A stretch of 64,000 nucleotides of DNA from Vibrio sp. CAU 1672 (GTDB taxonomy: Bacteria; Pseudomonadota; Gammaproteobacteria; Enterobacterales; Vibrionaceae), in the NCBI RefSeq assembly GCF_029223195.1, contig NZ_JARHUF010000001.1, forward strand, positions 248,001 to 312,000, read 5' to 3'. The notes under the pieces were generated by a model, which was not told where the DNA came from, did not search any database, and saw nothing but the letters and a program-made list of their open reading frames with translations. Each line of letters opens with the position of its first letter. Position 1 is the stretch's first letter. The position numbers were made by a program, and so were the translations under genes. Positions 1-8,559 of this stretch are shown piece by piece.

Positions 1-5
1 ACATC

Positions 6-758
6 ATGAATAACTGGAAACGGACATCGGCATTGCTTGTCGGTATAGCGACGCTCTTTGGCTGCGTCACAGTGACAGAAAACGAGCAAAACGTTCAATC
101 CGATCCGGTCAGTATGGCCGAATCACGTATTGCGCTTGGTTTAGGCTACCTTGAGCAAGACAATATGGTCCGCGCTTATGATAACCTGCAACAGGCCTTG
201 TCACATGCCCCCCGCTACTACCGGGCGCAGTTGTCGATGGCACACTACTATGAAGTCGTAGGGGAAAAGACCAAAGCGGAAGCAATGTATCGGCGTGCAC
301 TACAACAGCACTCAAACAACGGTAACGTACTCAATAACTACGGAACCTTCTTATGTAAACAGGGCGATTACGAAAAAGCCGATAAAATGTTTAATCGCGC
401 GATAAACCAGCCCTACTATTACTTGATCTCCGCCAGTTATGAAAACGCGGCATTTTGCGCGCTTAAAGCACAAAAAGAGGAAATGGCCGCGCACTATTTC
501 ACCCGGGCCATTGACTACGATCCAAACCGCCCGAAATCCATTCTTCAGCTTGCAAGTTTAAAAATAGACCAACATCAGTTCACCGACGCTCGCCGCCAAC
601 TGCTGCGTTTCCATCAGATGTATGGCCCACAAATATCCTCACTCCAGCTATTAATCAGACTTGAGCAGTCCGCCGGCAACCAAACTCTACAGGAAAACTA
701 CCAGCAACAGCTCGAACTGCTCAAAGCGACCAGAGAAAAAGCCAATAACCGGCCTTAA
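6..758 (+). CDS. pilW: PilW/PilF-type TPR lipoprotein (type IV pilus biogenesis)
   Basis: 250 aa. The N-terminus is a lipoprotein signal: basic MNNWKR, a hydrophobic stretch, then a lipobox ending in Cys20 (LFGC). The rest is a run of tetratricopeptide repeats (about residues 38-200) with typical spacing such as YLEQDNMVRAYDNLQQAL and EKTKAEAMYRRAL. PilF/PilW pilotins of this family help the PilQ secretin assemble in the outer membrane. Length matches the family. In many gammaproteobacteria the gene is followed by rodZ and ispG; here a convergent small gene follows, so this may be a relocated copy or a paralogue. The start lies 6 nt from the window edge, so its ribosome site is barely visible. 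Confidence 0.8.
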   Translation: MNNWKRTSALLVGIATLFGCVTVTENEQNVQSDPVSMAESRIALGLGYLEQDNMVRAYDNLQQALSHAPRYYRAQLSMAHYYEVVGEKTKAEAMYRRALQQHSNNGNVLNNYGTFLCKQGDYEKADKMFNRAINQPYYYLISASYENAAFCALKAQKEEMAAHYFTRAIDYDPNRPKSILQLASLKIDQHQFTDARRQLLRFHQMYGPQISSLQLLIRLEQSAGNQTLQENYQQQLELLKATREKANNRP

Positions 759-997
759 CCACCAGCTCCGCGTTTCGGGCGTTTTTTGCGTGCCCGCAGC
801 CGATCCCGCTGCCGTTGAGACATCCGGCGCAGACGGCGAAGCCGACCCACTTTATCGCGGTTCTGAATGCTGAGGTATTCTTGATAAACAATACGGATAA
901 ATGCCAGCAAACCGATGACCAACAATAGCGTAAAAACGGTCATAAAAGGTTTACACAACCAATCTGGCTGACATGGGAGATAAAACTGATGATCCAT
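755..997 (-). CDS. small basic single-pass membrane protein, unknown function
   Basis: 80 aa when started at the ATG that follows a very strong ribosome site (GGAGGTGAGG, 2 nt before ATG); an upstream in-frame ATG would give 108 aa but has no such site. Residues about 17-38 form one hydrophobic helix; the C-terminal 30 residues are packed with Arg and Lys (RLRRLRRMSQRQRDRLRARK), expected to be cytoplasmic. The last codons overlap the stop of the convergent PilW gene by 4 nt. I do not recognise a family. The ribosome site and membrane-plus-basic-tail design support a real gene. Confidence 0.55.
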   Translation of the reverse strand: MDHQFYLPCQPDWLCKPFMTVFTLLLVIGLLAFIRIVYQEYLSIQNRDKVGRLRRLRRMSQRQRDRLRARKKRPKRGAGG

Positions 998-1523
998 TTC
1001 CTCACCTCCGTTTTCAACCACTGAAATGTTATTTAGCCAAAGCGAGCCCCTGTGATGCGATTGTCTATCGATGCATTGCAAATAACGTACGAAAACAACA
1101 GGCCTCGCCTTAATAATTTGCCATCACTTAACCACATGCCCGCCATAGTTAGGCTATTCGACTTTGCTCCTCTCCCCTTAACGTTAAAGCCTGTAACAGC
1201 AGATGTTAACTGACTTACACATAGTAACTGACTTGTTAACCGTTATCTCTGCTCATAATCACAACAAATTACTAACTGTATCGATTTTCTGACTGCCGCT
1301 TACCATGATTGAATATTTAGCTAAGGAACATAAGTGAAATCCCTGAATAAATCGGCACTTAGATTGAAAACACCACACGCTGCAATAATTAACCATAGAT
1401 AGATCACACATTTATAATCACAATTTGCAGTATCAATGCATACGTTTAACCATCCCGCTGATGCAAATTAAACATCGATAAAAATTAACAATTACCACTG
1501 TTTTTCATGGAGCGAAAATAAAT
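998..1523. other. intergenic region upstream of the S41 protease gene
   Basis: AT-rich and without a convincing reading frame. It holds the shared upstream region of the small membrane protein (leftward) and the protease (rightward). A direct repeat TAACTGACTT occurs at 1207-1216 and 1225-1234, 18 bp apart, flanked by GTTAAC on both sides, and could be an operator. No clear terminator or RNA gene seen. Confidence 0.4.
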
Positions 1524-3110
1524 ATGAAGGTTCACTACTCAGCGTTGTTGGCGGCGCTTCCGATTGCACTTCTACCGGGGTGTGGTGGCGGTGGCGAAAA
1601 CACTACCTTTGAGTCCAGCCTGAACGGTTGGGTCCAAGGGGTCTATAATGTCCCCTCTGCAGAGTTGGCTAACTTATGCAGTACGCCCAGAACCGGCTTA
1701 GATCCCTATGCAGGTAACACCGCTTACCCTGACAAAGCCGGATCGGCAATGAATGAGAAAATGTTTCTCCGCGCATTCAGTAACGAAACCTATTTATGGT
1801 ATGACGAGATCCAAGATCAAAACCCGCAACAGTTCAACACGGTGCTGGATTACTTTCACTCACTAAAAACCACTGAAACAACGGCATCCGGCCAAGACAA
1901 AGACCGATTTCACTTCACCGTTCCCTACGATGAATACATAAAGTCGTCACAGTCAGGAGTGGTAGCAGGGTTTGGCTTCAACTGGTCTTTCCTTAATGCC
2001 ACTGCCCCACGCGATATCAGAATTGCCTACACTGAACAAGACTCACCAGCGGCTCTGGAGGGCGTGAATCGTGGTGATAAACTGTTGATGATTAACAATG
2101 TCGATGTGGTTTCCACCAACAATCCGGGTGACATTGACTTTATCAATGCCTCACTGTTCGCCCCAGAGTTAAACACTAGTTATCAGTTCACATTCGAAAA
2201 TGTTGATGGAATGCCGAAGACCGTCACACTGACCGCACAAGATGTCATGACTTCCCCGGTCAAGAATGCCACAGTCATTGAGCATGGCGATAAAAAAGTC
2301 GGCTACATTCAGTACAATGCATTTGAACCAACGGCTCAGGCACCGCTAATAACTGCGTTCTCCATGCTGTCTGAACAGCAAATCGACGAGATGGTTGTTG
2401 ACTTGCGATACAACGGTGGTGGTCTGGTGTGGCAGTCGGCACAGGTTGGCTACATGCTGTCGGGTGCTGACAGTAACCGAGTATTCAGTGCGCTGCACTA
2501 CAATGACAAAATAATGAAAGAAGTCGCTCCTGGTGAGAACATCTACCCTTTCCTTGACGTCGCCATTGATTGGGGCAAAGGTGTCCTGACGAAACAGCAA
2601 CTACCAAGCGTAAATGCTCAGCGCGTTTATGTGTTAACTACCGGCAATACGGCTTCTGCCAGTGAACTACTGATCAACGCCTTACGCGGTATTGATGTGG
2701 AAGTGATTCAGATCGGCACCCCATCAACCGGCAAGCCCTATGGTTTCGCACCAGAACAAAACTGCGGCACGATGTACTACACCATCCAGTTTAAGTCTGC
2801 CAATGAAAAAGGCTTCGGCGATTTCGCGGATGGATTTATACCGACGCCAAAATCACAAACATCGGCCACTATCGGGCTGGATGAAAAAGTCGAGGGCTGT
2901 TTAGTCGCGGATGATTTAACCAAGCCACTGGGTGACAGCTCAGAAGGCATGCTTGCCGCAGCTTTAAACTATATCAGCACAGGCGAATGTCCTGCCCTGC
3001 CAGCCGCAAGCTACCGGGCGATGTCGAACTTGAACTCACATCAGGAAGGCGCGATTAATGATCTCCGCTCTCCATTCAGAACAGAGGCCATTCATGTTGA
3101 TCTTAAATAA
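1524..3110 (+). CDS. S41 family C-terminal processing peptidase, lipoprotein
   Basis: 528 aa. Signal peptide with lipobox LLPGC (Cys20) followed by a Gly-rich linker. A PDZ-like segment lies at about residues 145-240 (GVVAGFGF..., SPAALEGVNRGDKLL). The S41 catalytic domain follows: VVDLRYNGGG at about 291-300, the Ser-containing TASASELL at about 376-383 and the general-base Lys in STGKPYG at about 404. These fit the Ser/Lys dyad of Tsp/CtpA-type proteases acting in the periplasm. A weak GGAG lies about 12 nt before the ATG. The 3' end overlaps the next gene, a second small lipoprotein, so the two are probably co-expressed. Substrate unknown. Confidence 0.85.
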   Translation: MKVHYSALLAALPIALLPGCGGGGENTTFESSLNGWVQGVYNVPSAELANLCSTPRTGLDPYAGNTAYPDKAGSAMNEKMFLRAFSNETYLWYDEIQDQNPQQFNTVLDYFHSLKTTETTASGQDKDRFHFTVPYDEYIKSSQSGVVAGFGFNWSFLNATAPRDIRIAYTEQDSPAALEGVNRGDKLLMINNVDVVSTNNPGDIDFINASLFAPELNTSYQFTFENVDGMPKTVTLTAQDVMTSPVKNATVIEHGDKKVGYIQYNAFEPTAQAPLITAFSMLSEQQIDEMVVDLRYNGGGLVWQSAQVGYMLSGADSNRVFSALHYNDKIMKEVAPGENIYPFLDVAIDWGKGVLTKQQLPSVNAQRVYVLTTGNTASASELLINALRGIDVEVIQIGTPSTGKPYGFAPEQNCGTMYYTIQFKSANEKGFGDFADGFIPTPKSQTSATIGLDEKVEGCLVADDLTKPLGDSSEGMLAAALNYISTGECPALPAASYRAMSNLNSHQEGAINDLRSPFRTEAIHVDLK

Positions 3111-3498
3111 CCGGTTCCCGTCCGCGTTGATGACCGGTCTTTGCCTCGGGGCAGCCCTGCTATCAACAGGCTGCCAAACAACCACTCAACCAGTAGTGAG
3201 CGCCGTCAGTATTAACACGACGCCGCAAGCGGTGGAGGAGATCCAGCAGGCCATTGCAACCATCAAGGGCACGCCTGGCCCAAGGTTAGCATCAAATGTA
3301 TTTGAACAGTCATCAACGCTACTGATTGAGTCAGGCAAAATCAAAGGTGACGATCAGTTGCTGTTAGACGGCAGTTACTCTGCATTTCCTGACCAATATA
3401 CCTTACAGCTCAGAGGAAGCACATGTGGGATTTACTACGAAAAAGACGATAAGTTCATCGCCCTGACTTCCCTAACCTGCACGCCTGTGTCTGAGTAA
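3094..3498 (+). CDS. small lipoprotein, unknown function
   Basis: 134 aa from the ATG at 3094, chosen because AGAGG lies 6 nt upstream and because the product then begins with a clean lipoprotein signal ending LLSTGC (Cys about 27). Mature part is about 108 aa with two further Cys pairs near the C-terminus (STCG, LTCT) that could form a disulphide. It overlaps the protease gene by 17 nt in another frame, suggesting translational coupling. No family recognised; possibly a partner or inhibitor of the protease, which is inference from coupling only. Confidence 0.7.
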   Translation: MLILNNRFPSALMTGLCLGAALLSTGCQTTTQPVVSAVSINTTPQAVEEIQQAIATIKGTPGPRLASNVFEQSSTLLIESGKIKGDDQLLLDGSYSAFPDQYTLQLRGSTCGIYYEKDDKFIALTSLTCTPVSE

Positions 3499-3507
3499 AC
3501 GACCCAA

Positions 3508-3565
3508 CACGCGCGGCCTGTCCGGTCTGCGACCTGCAAACCAGACAAGCCGCGCGTGGTTTTTA
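3508..3565 (+). terminator. rho-independent terminator after the protease/lipoprotein pair
   Basis: Arms CACGCGCGGC (3508-3517) and GCCGCGCGTG (3549-3558) with inner pairing, followed by GTTTTTAT. Confidence 0.8.
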
Positions 3566-3595
3566 TGTCTACTTTCGCTGACCCTGTCGTTACTC

Positions 3596-4711
3596 CTACT
3601 TAAGGGCTATCCACCGGGCACGTTCAGCCTTATTCATATAAGACCAGGCCATAAACCGGCTGACCTTTTGCCCTTGGCTCATTTCCACCACCCGGATCGC
3701 TTTGACGCCGAGCTTTTCCAGTTGCTTGCGCATCGGGCGGACATTGTCTTTCTTCGAAATCAATGTGGTGAACCAAAGCACCTGGGCACTGAATGCCTGA
3801 CTCTCATTGGCCATCTTACGAATAAAAGCAGCCTCGCCTCCCGGACACCATAACTCCGCGTTTTGCCCACCAAAGTTAAGGGTTGGTTTGGCCTGCTTGG
3901 TTTGACTGGCATGCAAAGATTTCACGCCTTTCTTACGTTGGTTTGCTTTCAGGTTGTCCAGCTTGCGCTGGCTGCCCATTGCGGCATCTTCTGCTGAGCG
4001 ATGAAACGGCGGGTTGCAGGTGGTGACATCATAACGCTCACCCGGCTGGATAATGCCGCGATAAATATGCGCTTCACTCTGTTGTTGCACCAGATGGATT
4101 TTGTCTCCTAGCACGACGTTGTTGTCGGCGATCGCTTGTGCCGCGGCGATCGATTTTGGATCCACATCGCTGCCGGTGTATTGCCAGCCATATTGCGTCA
4201 CCCCGATGATAGGGTAAATGCAGTTTGCCCCCACACCCACATCAAGCGCTCGTACCCTATGGTGCGGGTAAGTGCCTTTTACCTCACCATCCAGCAGTTC
4301 AGCCACGCGGTGAACGTAGTCGGCACGGCCTGGGATCGGCGGGCATAAATAGTGTTCCGGGATATCCCAAAACCCGATATCGTAATACGCGGCAAGCAGG
4401 GCTCTATTAAGCATTTTGACGGCTTTCGGCTCAGAGAAGTTGATCGAATCTTCCCCTTTCGGCGTCTTGACCACAAACGGTTTGAGCTCTGGCATGCTGG
4501 CAAGTAACGTTTCGAAATCATAGCGTCCTCGGTGTGCGTTACGCTCGTGCAACCCGCTTTTGGCGATCTTGATAAAATCGATATCGCTTTTGGCTGCCAC
4601 CGGTTTCGCATTGCCAGACGCTTTCTTTTTCACCCGTTTCGCCCCGGCTTTACGTGCCTCTTGATTTGGCTTTGATTTGACCGGCTGCGCGGCCTGGTTA
4701 TTGTGCTTCAT
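3596..4711 (-). CDS. rlmF: 23S rRNA (adenine(1618)-N6)-methyltransferase RlmF
   Basis: 371 aa. The SAM-binding core shows [13 protein letters not shown] at about 155-167 and the N6-adenine methyltransferase motif IV NPPF at 233-236 ([13 protein letters not shown]), both as in RlmF (YbiN), which methylates A1618 of 23S rRNA. The first 45 residues are a Lys/Arg/Ala-rich extension of the kind seen in RNA-binding proteins. The start overlaps the stop of the upstream YgjP-type gene by 14 nt, so the two form an operon. Confidence 0.92.
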   Translation of the reverse strand: MKHNNQAAQPVKSKPNQEARKAGAKRVKKKASGNAKPVAAKSDIDFIKIAKSGLHERNAHRGRYDFETLLASMPELKPFVVKTPKGEDSINFSEPKAVKMLNRALLAAYYDIGFWDIPEHYLCPPIPGRADYVHRVAELLDGEVKGTYPHHRVRALDVGVGANCIYPIIGVTQYGWQYTGSDVDPKSIAAAQAIADNNVVLGDKIHLVQQQSEAHIYRGIIQPGERYDVTTCNPPFHRSAEDAAMGSQRKLDNLKANQRKKGVKSLHASQTKQAKPTLNFGGQNAELWCPGGEAAFIRKMANESQAFSAQVLWFTTLISKKDNVRPMRKQLEKLGVKAIRVVEMSQGQKVSRFMAWSYMNKAERARWIALK

Positions 4712-5213
4712 TCGAGTTCGCTTTTAAATCGAGGTAAATCATAAACAGACGGGCATCAAACTCCAGTTGGTGGTACTCCGGCTCCATATAACAACACAAC
4801 TGGTAGAACGATTTATCGTGGTTCTTTTCCCGCGTGTGTGCCAACTCATGCACCACCAGCATTCTCAACAGTGGTTCCGGTGCATCTTTAAATACATTGG
4901 CGATCCGGATCTCGTTCTTCGATTTGAGTTTGCCACCATGGTTACGGCTGATCACGCTATGTAATCCAAGCGCGTTGTTGATCAGGTGAATTTTCTTATC
5001 GTAGACCACTTTGCTGATAGGAGCGGCTTTCTTCATATAGCGGTTTTTGATCGCTATAGCATATTCATAGAGCGCTTTTTCACTCTTGATCTGGTGCCGG
5101 TCCGGATAGCGTTGTTCGAACCAGGGAACTAACTTGCCGCTTTCAAGCAGTGAACTGACTTGTTCAACGATGTGTGGCGGATAGCCTTGAATATAGCGAA
5201 GTGACGGATGCAT
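4698..5213 (-). CDS. YgjP-type zinc-dependent hydrolase (M48/DUF45-like)
   Basis: 171 aa. The zinc motif HELAH is at 122-126, with a third ligand candidate His132 ([11 protein letters not shown]), the arrangement of the YgjP/DUF45 group. Short for this group but without signs of truncation. It lies directly upstream of rlmF with a 14-nt overlap. No clear ribosome site precedes the ATG. Substrate unknown. Confidence 0.8.
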   Translation of the reverse strand: MHPSLRYIQGYPPHIVEQVSSLLESGKLVPWFEQRYPDRHQIKSEKALYEYAIAIKNRYMKKAAPISKVVYDKKIHLINNALGLHSVISRNHGGKLKSKNEIRIANVFKDAPEPLLRMLVVHELAHTREKNHDKSFYQLCCYMEPEYHQLEFDARLFMIYLDLKANSNEAQ

Positions 5214-5351
5214 GGAAATAAAGTCTGCTATGACAAAAGAAAGGCGCTAAATATACCTGAGAAAGCCGATACTTTCATCTCAGGTTTCGGCTTTCCTTTA
5301 TAGCAAAAGGCCGTTAAACTTCGCCTCCCTACGGTAATGGAGAGAAATTCA

Positions 5352-5582
5352 ATGAAACGTGTCGTGCTATACATCAAAGACAAATGCCCTCACTGTAAAG
5401 ATGCTCAACGTTATCTTGATTCGAAAAACATTACCTATCGCCTGTGTAATGCAAAAATGCAGCGTGGCCGCAAAGAGCTTGATGCATTAGGCGCCCGATC
5501 AGTGCCGGTACTGAAAATTGGTGATCGCGTAATGATTGGCTGGAATCCAAAGAATTTCGAAAAGATGTACAGCAGTAACTAA
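5352..5582 (+). CDS. glutaredoxin-family protein
   Basis: 76 aa thioredoxin-fold protein with the dithiol active site CPHC near residue 13-16 (DKCPHCKDA), the cis-Pro motif SVPVLKIG and a C-terminal GWNP segment. The ATG at 5352 is preferred over 5337 because GGAGAG lies 7 nt before it. It probably reduces disulphides or glutathione mixed disulphides in the cytoplasm. It stands alone and has its own terminator. Confidence 0.85.
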   Translation: MKRVVLYIKDKCPHCKDAQRYLDSKNITYRLCNAKMQRGRKELDALGARSVPVLKIGDRVMIGWNPKNFEKMYSSN

Positions 5583-5600
5583 ACGCAGCTAACTGAAGCA

Positions 5601-5623
5601 GCCTTTCGCACGAAAGGCTTTTG
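5601..5623 (+). terminator. terminator between convergent glutaredoxin and LysR genes
   Basis: GCCTTTCG (5601-5608) pairs with CGAAAGGC (5611-5618), followed by TTTTG. It ends 3 nt before the LysR stop and may act in both directions. Confidence 0.65.
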
Positions 5624-5625
5624 TA

Positions 5626-6495
5626 TCACACGTATTGCTTAACAAAGTCGATAAATGTTCGGTCAGCAATCGACAAATACCCTTGCTTACGCCACGCCAA
5701 GGCCAGATCCAGCTTAACCGGCGGGTCAAACGGAATCCCCACCACTCCCTTTTCATTTTGCGTCACCAACTCAAGTAATGCGGTAATGGCAAATTCCTGC
5801 TTTACGATGCTGAGGATCAAAGGAAGCAGGTTCGTTTCAAACGACGACTTCATGGTAAAACCATGCTCTTCGCTGACGTGATCTAAAAACTCGCGATGAA
5901 AATAACCATGCTGAAACATCACCAGTTCATGGTCAAAAAATTCATCAAACGTCAGTGCCCCTCGCGGAGCTAACTCATGATCCGGCGCTACCACCGCAAC
6001 CATCTGACTGGTAAACAGATGATCGATTTCCAGATCATCCGGAACGTCATCACAACTGATCACGCCAATATCCAGTTGTCCATTCAGCAACATGCGTCGA
6101 ATGGATTGTGTTCCTGCCTCTACCAGGGTCAGTTTCAAGTCCGGAAACTGACTCTTAAATGCCATAACGATACGCGGGAAGAAATAACTGCCCATCATCG
6201 ACGGCGTGCCGAGGCGCACCTCTCCTTTAGCCAGCCCTTTGAGCTCATCAATCGCTAGCTGCGCATCATGTAACTGCTGGATCACACGTTTGGCATGCAC
6301 CAATAAGATTTCGCCTTCTTGGGTCAGGCTGATTTTCTTATCCTCTCGCCGAAACAGCGTAACCCCTAACGACTGCTCAAACTTTTTTATTGAAATACTC
6401 AATGCGGGCTGCGCGATATGCAGCGCCCGGGCAGCATGAGTGACATTGCCATGTTCCGCTACAGCGAGGAAATGCTTCAGTTGTCTCGATTCCAT
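5626..6495 (-). CDS. LysR-family transcriptional regulator
   Basis: 289 aa. The N-terminal winged helix-turn-helix (MESRQLKHFLAVAEHGNVTH, then AARALHIAQPALSISIKKFE) is canonical LysR, followed by the periplasmic-binding-protein-like effector domain (about 90-289). It is divergent from an MFS transporter gene with 113 nt between starts, the usual arrangement for a regulator of its neighbour. Similar divergent pairs such as ynfL/ynfM exist in enterobacteria; the ligand is unknown here. Confidence 0.9.
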   Translation of the reverse strand: MESRQLKHFLAVAEHGNVTHAARALHIAQPALSISIKKFEQSLGVTLFRREDKKISLTQEGEILLVHAKRVIQQLHDAQLAIDELKGLAKGEVRLGTPSMMGSYFFPRIVMAFKSQFPDLKLTLVEAGTQSIRRMLLNGQLDIGVISCDDVPDDLEIDHLFTSQMVAVVAPDHELAPRGALTFDEFFDHELVMFQHGYFHREFLDHVSEEHGFTMKSSFETNLLPLILSIVKQEFAITALLELVTQNEKGVVGIPFDPPVKLDLALAWRKQGYLSIADRTFIDFVKQYV

Positions 6496-6608
6496 TAGAT
6501 CAAAAATATATCGTAACTATATTTTTAATATATTTTTTCAATTCAAAACTAACTGATAGATTGATCACAGTTCCTTTTATTTTCCTTCTAGCACACAAGG
6601 CAGAGCAT

Positions 6609-7832
6609 ATGGTCAGTTTTGGCACTCCGGAATACCGACGCGTTACACTGTCACTGGCGCTCGGTTCCTTTTTGGTTTTCTCAAACCTGTATCTGCTCCA
6701 GCCTATGCTGCCCGAATTTGCCAGACTGTTTGCCATCTCCGAAACTCAGGCCAACTGGTTGTTTGCGGCCAGCACATTAACTCTTTCATTCAGCCTGGTA
6801 CCACTTGCGGTACTGTCAGAGTCAGTAGGCCGCAAACCCGTCATGATGTTTGGCTTATTCGCGGTTCCGGCCATTTCTGCACTGATGCTGATTAGTGACT
6901 CGTTTTTGTTTTTAGTGCTGTGCCGGGCATTGATTGGCATCGCGCTGGCAGCGTTCACGGCCGTCGCCGTTGCTTATATGGCTGAAGAGTTAGACCAGTA
7001 TGCCTTCTCAATGGCCATCGGCAGCTATATCGCGGCGAATTCATTAGGCGGCATAGCCGGGCGTATCAGCGGCGGCTTGCTGGCGGATAACTTCAGTGTC
7101 GATATTGCAATTAAAGTGATGATGGTTGCCACATTGGCTGGTGTGGTCTGCGTATATCGCCTTCTCCCCAAACAGCACAATTTTACACCCTCTTCCGTTA
7201 GCTTAAGGCATCATAACCGTGCCCTAATCGGTCATTTCAGAAACCAGCAGGTATGGCTGGCGATGCTGATCGGAGGGTTTAACTTCGCCCTGTTTGTCAA
7301 TCTATACTCGGTCATGGGCTTCCGCTTAGTCAGCGCGCCGCATCATGTACCGGTTGGTTTGGCTTCTCTGATCTTTATCTGTTATTTAGGGGGGACTTTT
7401 TCATCCCGCTGCGCCGGCCACTGGAGTAAACGTTACCCTCCCATCATCGGCATGTTTCTGGGTGCAGTGGTAAGTATGGCGGGCATGTGGTTAGCGGCAA
7501 TCGAAAGCCTCTCCGCGATGCTGATCGGCCTGTTACTCATCAGCTTCGGCGCATTCTTCACCCACACGCTGGCGTATGGCTGGGTTGGCCAGCATGCGAC
7601 CCACGCCAAAGCCACCGCGACCGCATTGTATTTGGTTCACTACTATATTGGCGGGAGCCTGGGCGGGTTCCTACTGCTGTATTGCTGGCAACATGGTGGC
7701 TGGTCAACCGTATTAGTCGGTGGCAGCGCCATTTACCTGGCAATGTTTGCAACGATAGCCCGGTTAAAACATACCAATGAAACGCTTAACTCCGCTAACG
7801 ATCCAGGCCTGAGCGGCTTAAGAAGAAGTTGA
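6609..7832 (+). CDS. MFS transporter (YnfM-like)
   Basis: 407 aa, about 12 hydrophobic segments. The cytoplasmic loop 2-3 motif is present as LSESVGRKPVM, and the first half resembles YnfM-type drug/H+ antiporters. The start at 6609 (MVSFGTPEY) is chosen because AAGG lies 8 nt upstream; an in-frame codon at 6561 would add 16 residues without a ribosome site. Likely controlled by the divergent LysR protein. Substrate unknown. Confidence 0.85.
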   Translation: MVSFGTPEYRRVTLSLALGSFLVFSNLYLLQPMLPEFARLFAISETQANWLFAASTLTLSFSLVPLAVLSESVGRKPVMMFGLFAVPAISALMLISDSFLFLVLCRALIGIALAAFTAVAVAYMAEELDQYAFSMAIGSYIAANSLGGIAGRISGGLLADNFSVDIAIKVMMVATLAGVVCVYRLLPKQHNFTPSSVSLRHHNRALIGHFRNQQVWLAMLIGGFNFALFVNLYSVMGFRLVSAPHHVPVGLASLIFICYLGGTFSSRCAGHWSKRYPPIIGMFLGAVVSMAGMWLAAIESLSAMLIGLLLISFGAFFTHTLAYGWVGQHATHAKATATALYLVHYYIGGSLGGFLLLYCWQHGGWSTVLVGGSAIYLAMFATIARLKHTNETLNSANDPGLSGLRRS

Positions 7833-7882
7833 CCTGGTTCTTTGCTATGCTTGCGCGATACTCATAACCACAAGAAAATCCT

Positions 7883-8464
7883 ATGCCAACACGCTCAACT
7901 CACAACCCAACCCGCACCGATGTCAATGCCGTCGCCCAGTCGGTCGAACAGTGGCTTAATGACGTGGTGATCGGGCTAAACTTATGTCCTTTTGCCGCTA
8001 AACCTCAGCGTAACAAACAGATCAAAATCTTCGTCAGTCAGGCCGAAAAGGAAGAGGCGTTACTGGAAGACATCTTGTTGCAGCTGATCGAACTCAGCAA
8101 CACCGATGCACAACAGCTGGAAACTACGTTAGTTGTCGTGCCCAACATGCTGGAAGACTTCTGGGACTACAACCTGTTCATTGACTGGGTGGAGGGGCTG
8201 ATCAAACAACAAGACTGGGAAGGGGTTTTCCAGGTAGCGACCTTTCATCCTGACTACTGCTTTGGTGGCACAGCGCCAGAAGATGATGAAAACCTCACCA
8301 ACCGCTCACCCTATCCGATTTTTCATCTGATCCGTGAAGAAAGCATGGAAAAAGTACTGAAACACTACCCCAACCCGGAATTGATCCCTGACACCAATAT
8401 CAAGCGGGTTTCGGCACTGTCTGCTCAGGAGCGCAGAAACCTGTTCCCCTATTTGTTCAGATAA
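7883..8464 (+). CDS. DUF1415 family protein
   Basis: 193 aa soluble protein recognised as DUF1415 by conserved blocks such as LNLCPFA, the FHPDYCFGG segment and the ending RNLFPYLFR. It carries Cys/His residues that could bind metal but no known catalytic motif. It begins 50 nt after the MFS gene and shares its strand, so it may be in the same transcript, which ends at the terminator at 8500. Confidence 0.8.
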   Translation: MPTRSTHNPTRTDVNAVAQSVEQWLNDVVIGLNLCPFAAKPQRNKQIKIFVSQAEKEEALLEDILLQLIELSNTDAQQLETTLVVVPNMLEDFWDYNLFIDWVEGLIKQQDWEGVFQVATFHPDYCFGGTAPEDDENLTNRSPYPIFHLIREESMEKVLKHYPNPELIPDTNIKRVSALSAQERRNLFPYLFR

Positions 8465-8499
8465 CTGTTATTCAGTAAACGGGATCATCCGCCGGAAAG

Positions 8500-8536
8500 T
8501 AAAAGCCCCCAAGCTGTAGCTTAGGGGTTTTTACTT
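8500..8536. terminator. bidirectional terminator
   Basis: AAAAGCCCC ... AGCTGTAGCT ... GGGGTTTTT forms a hairpin with A and T tracts on both sides. It serves the DUF1415 gene and the convergent permease gene. Confidence 0.8.
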
Positions 8537-8559
8537 AGCTTAACGGTTTTCTACTCAAC

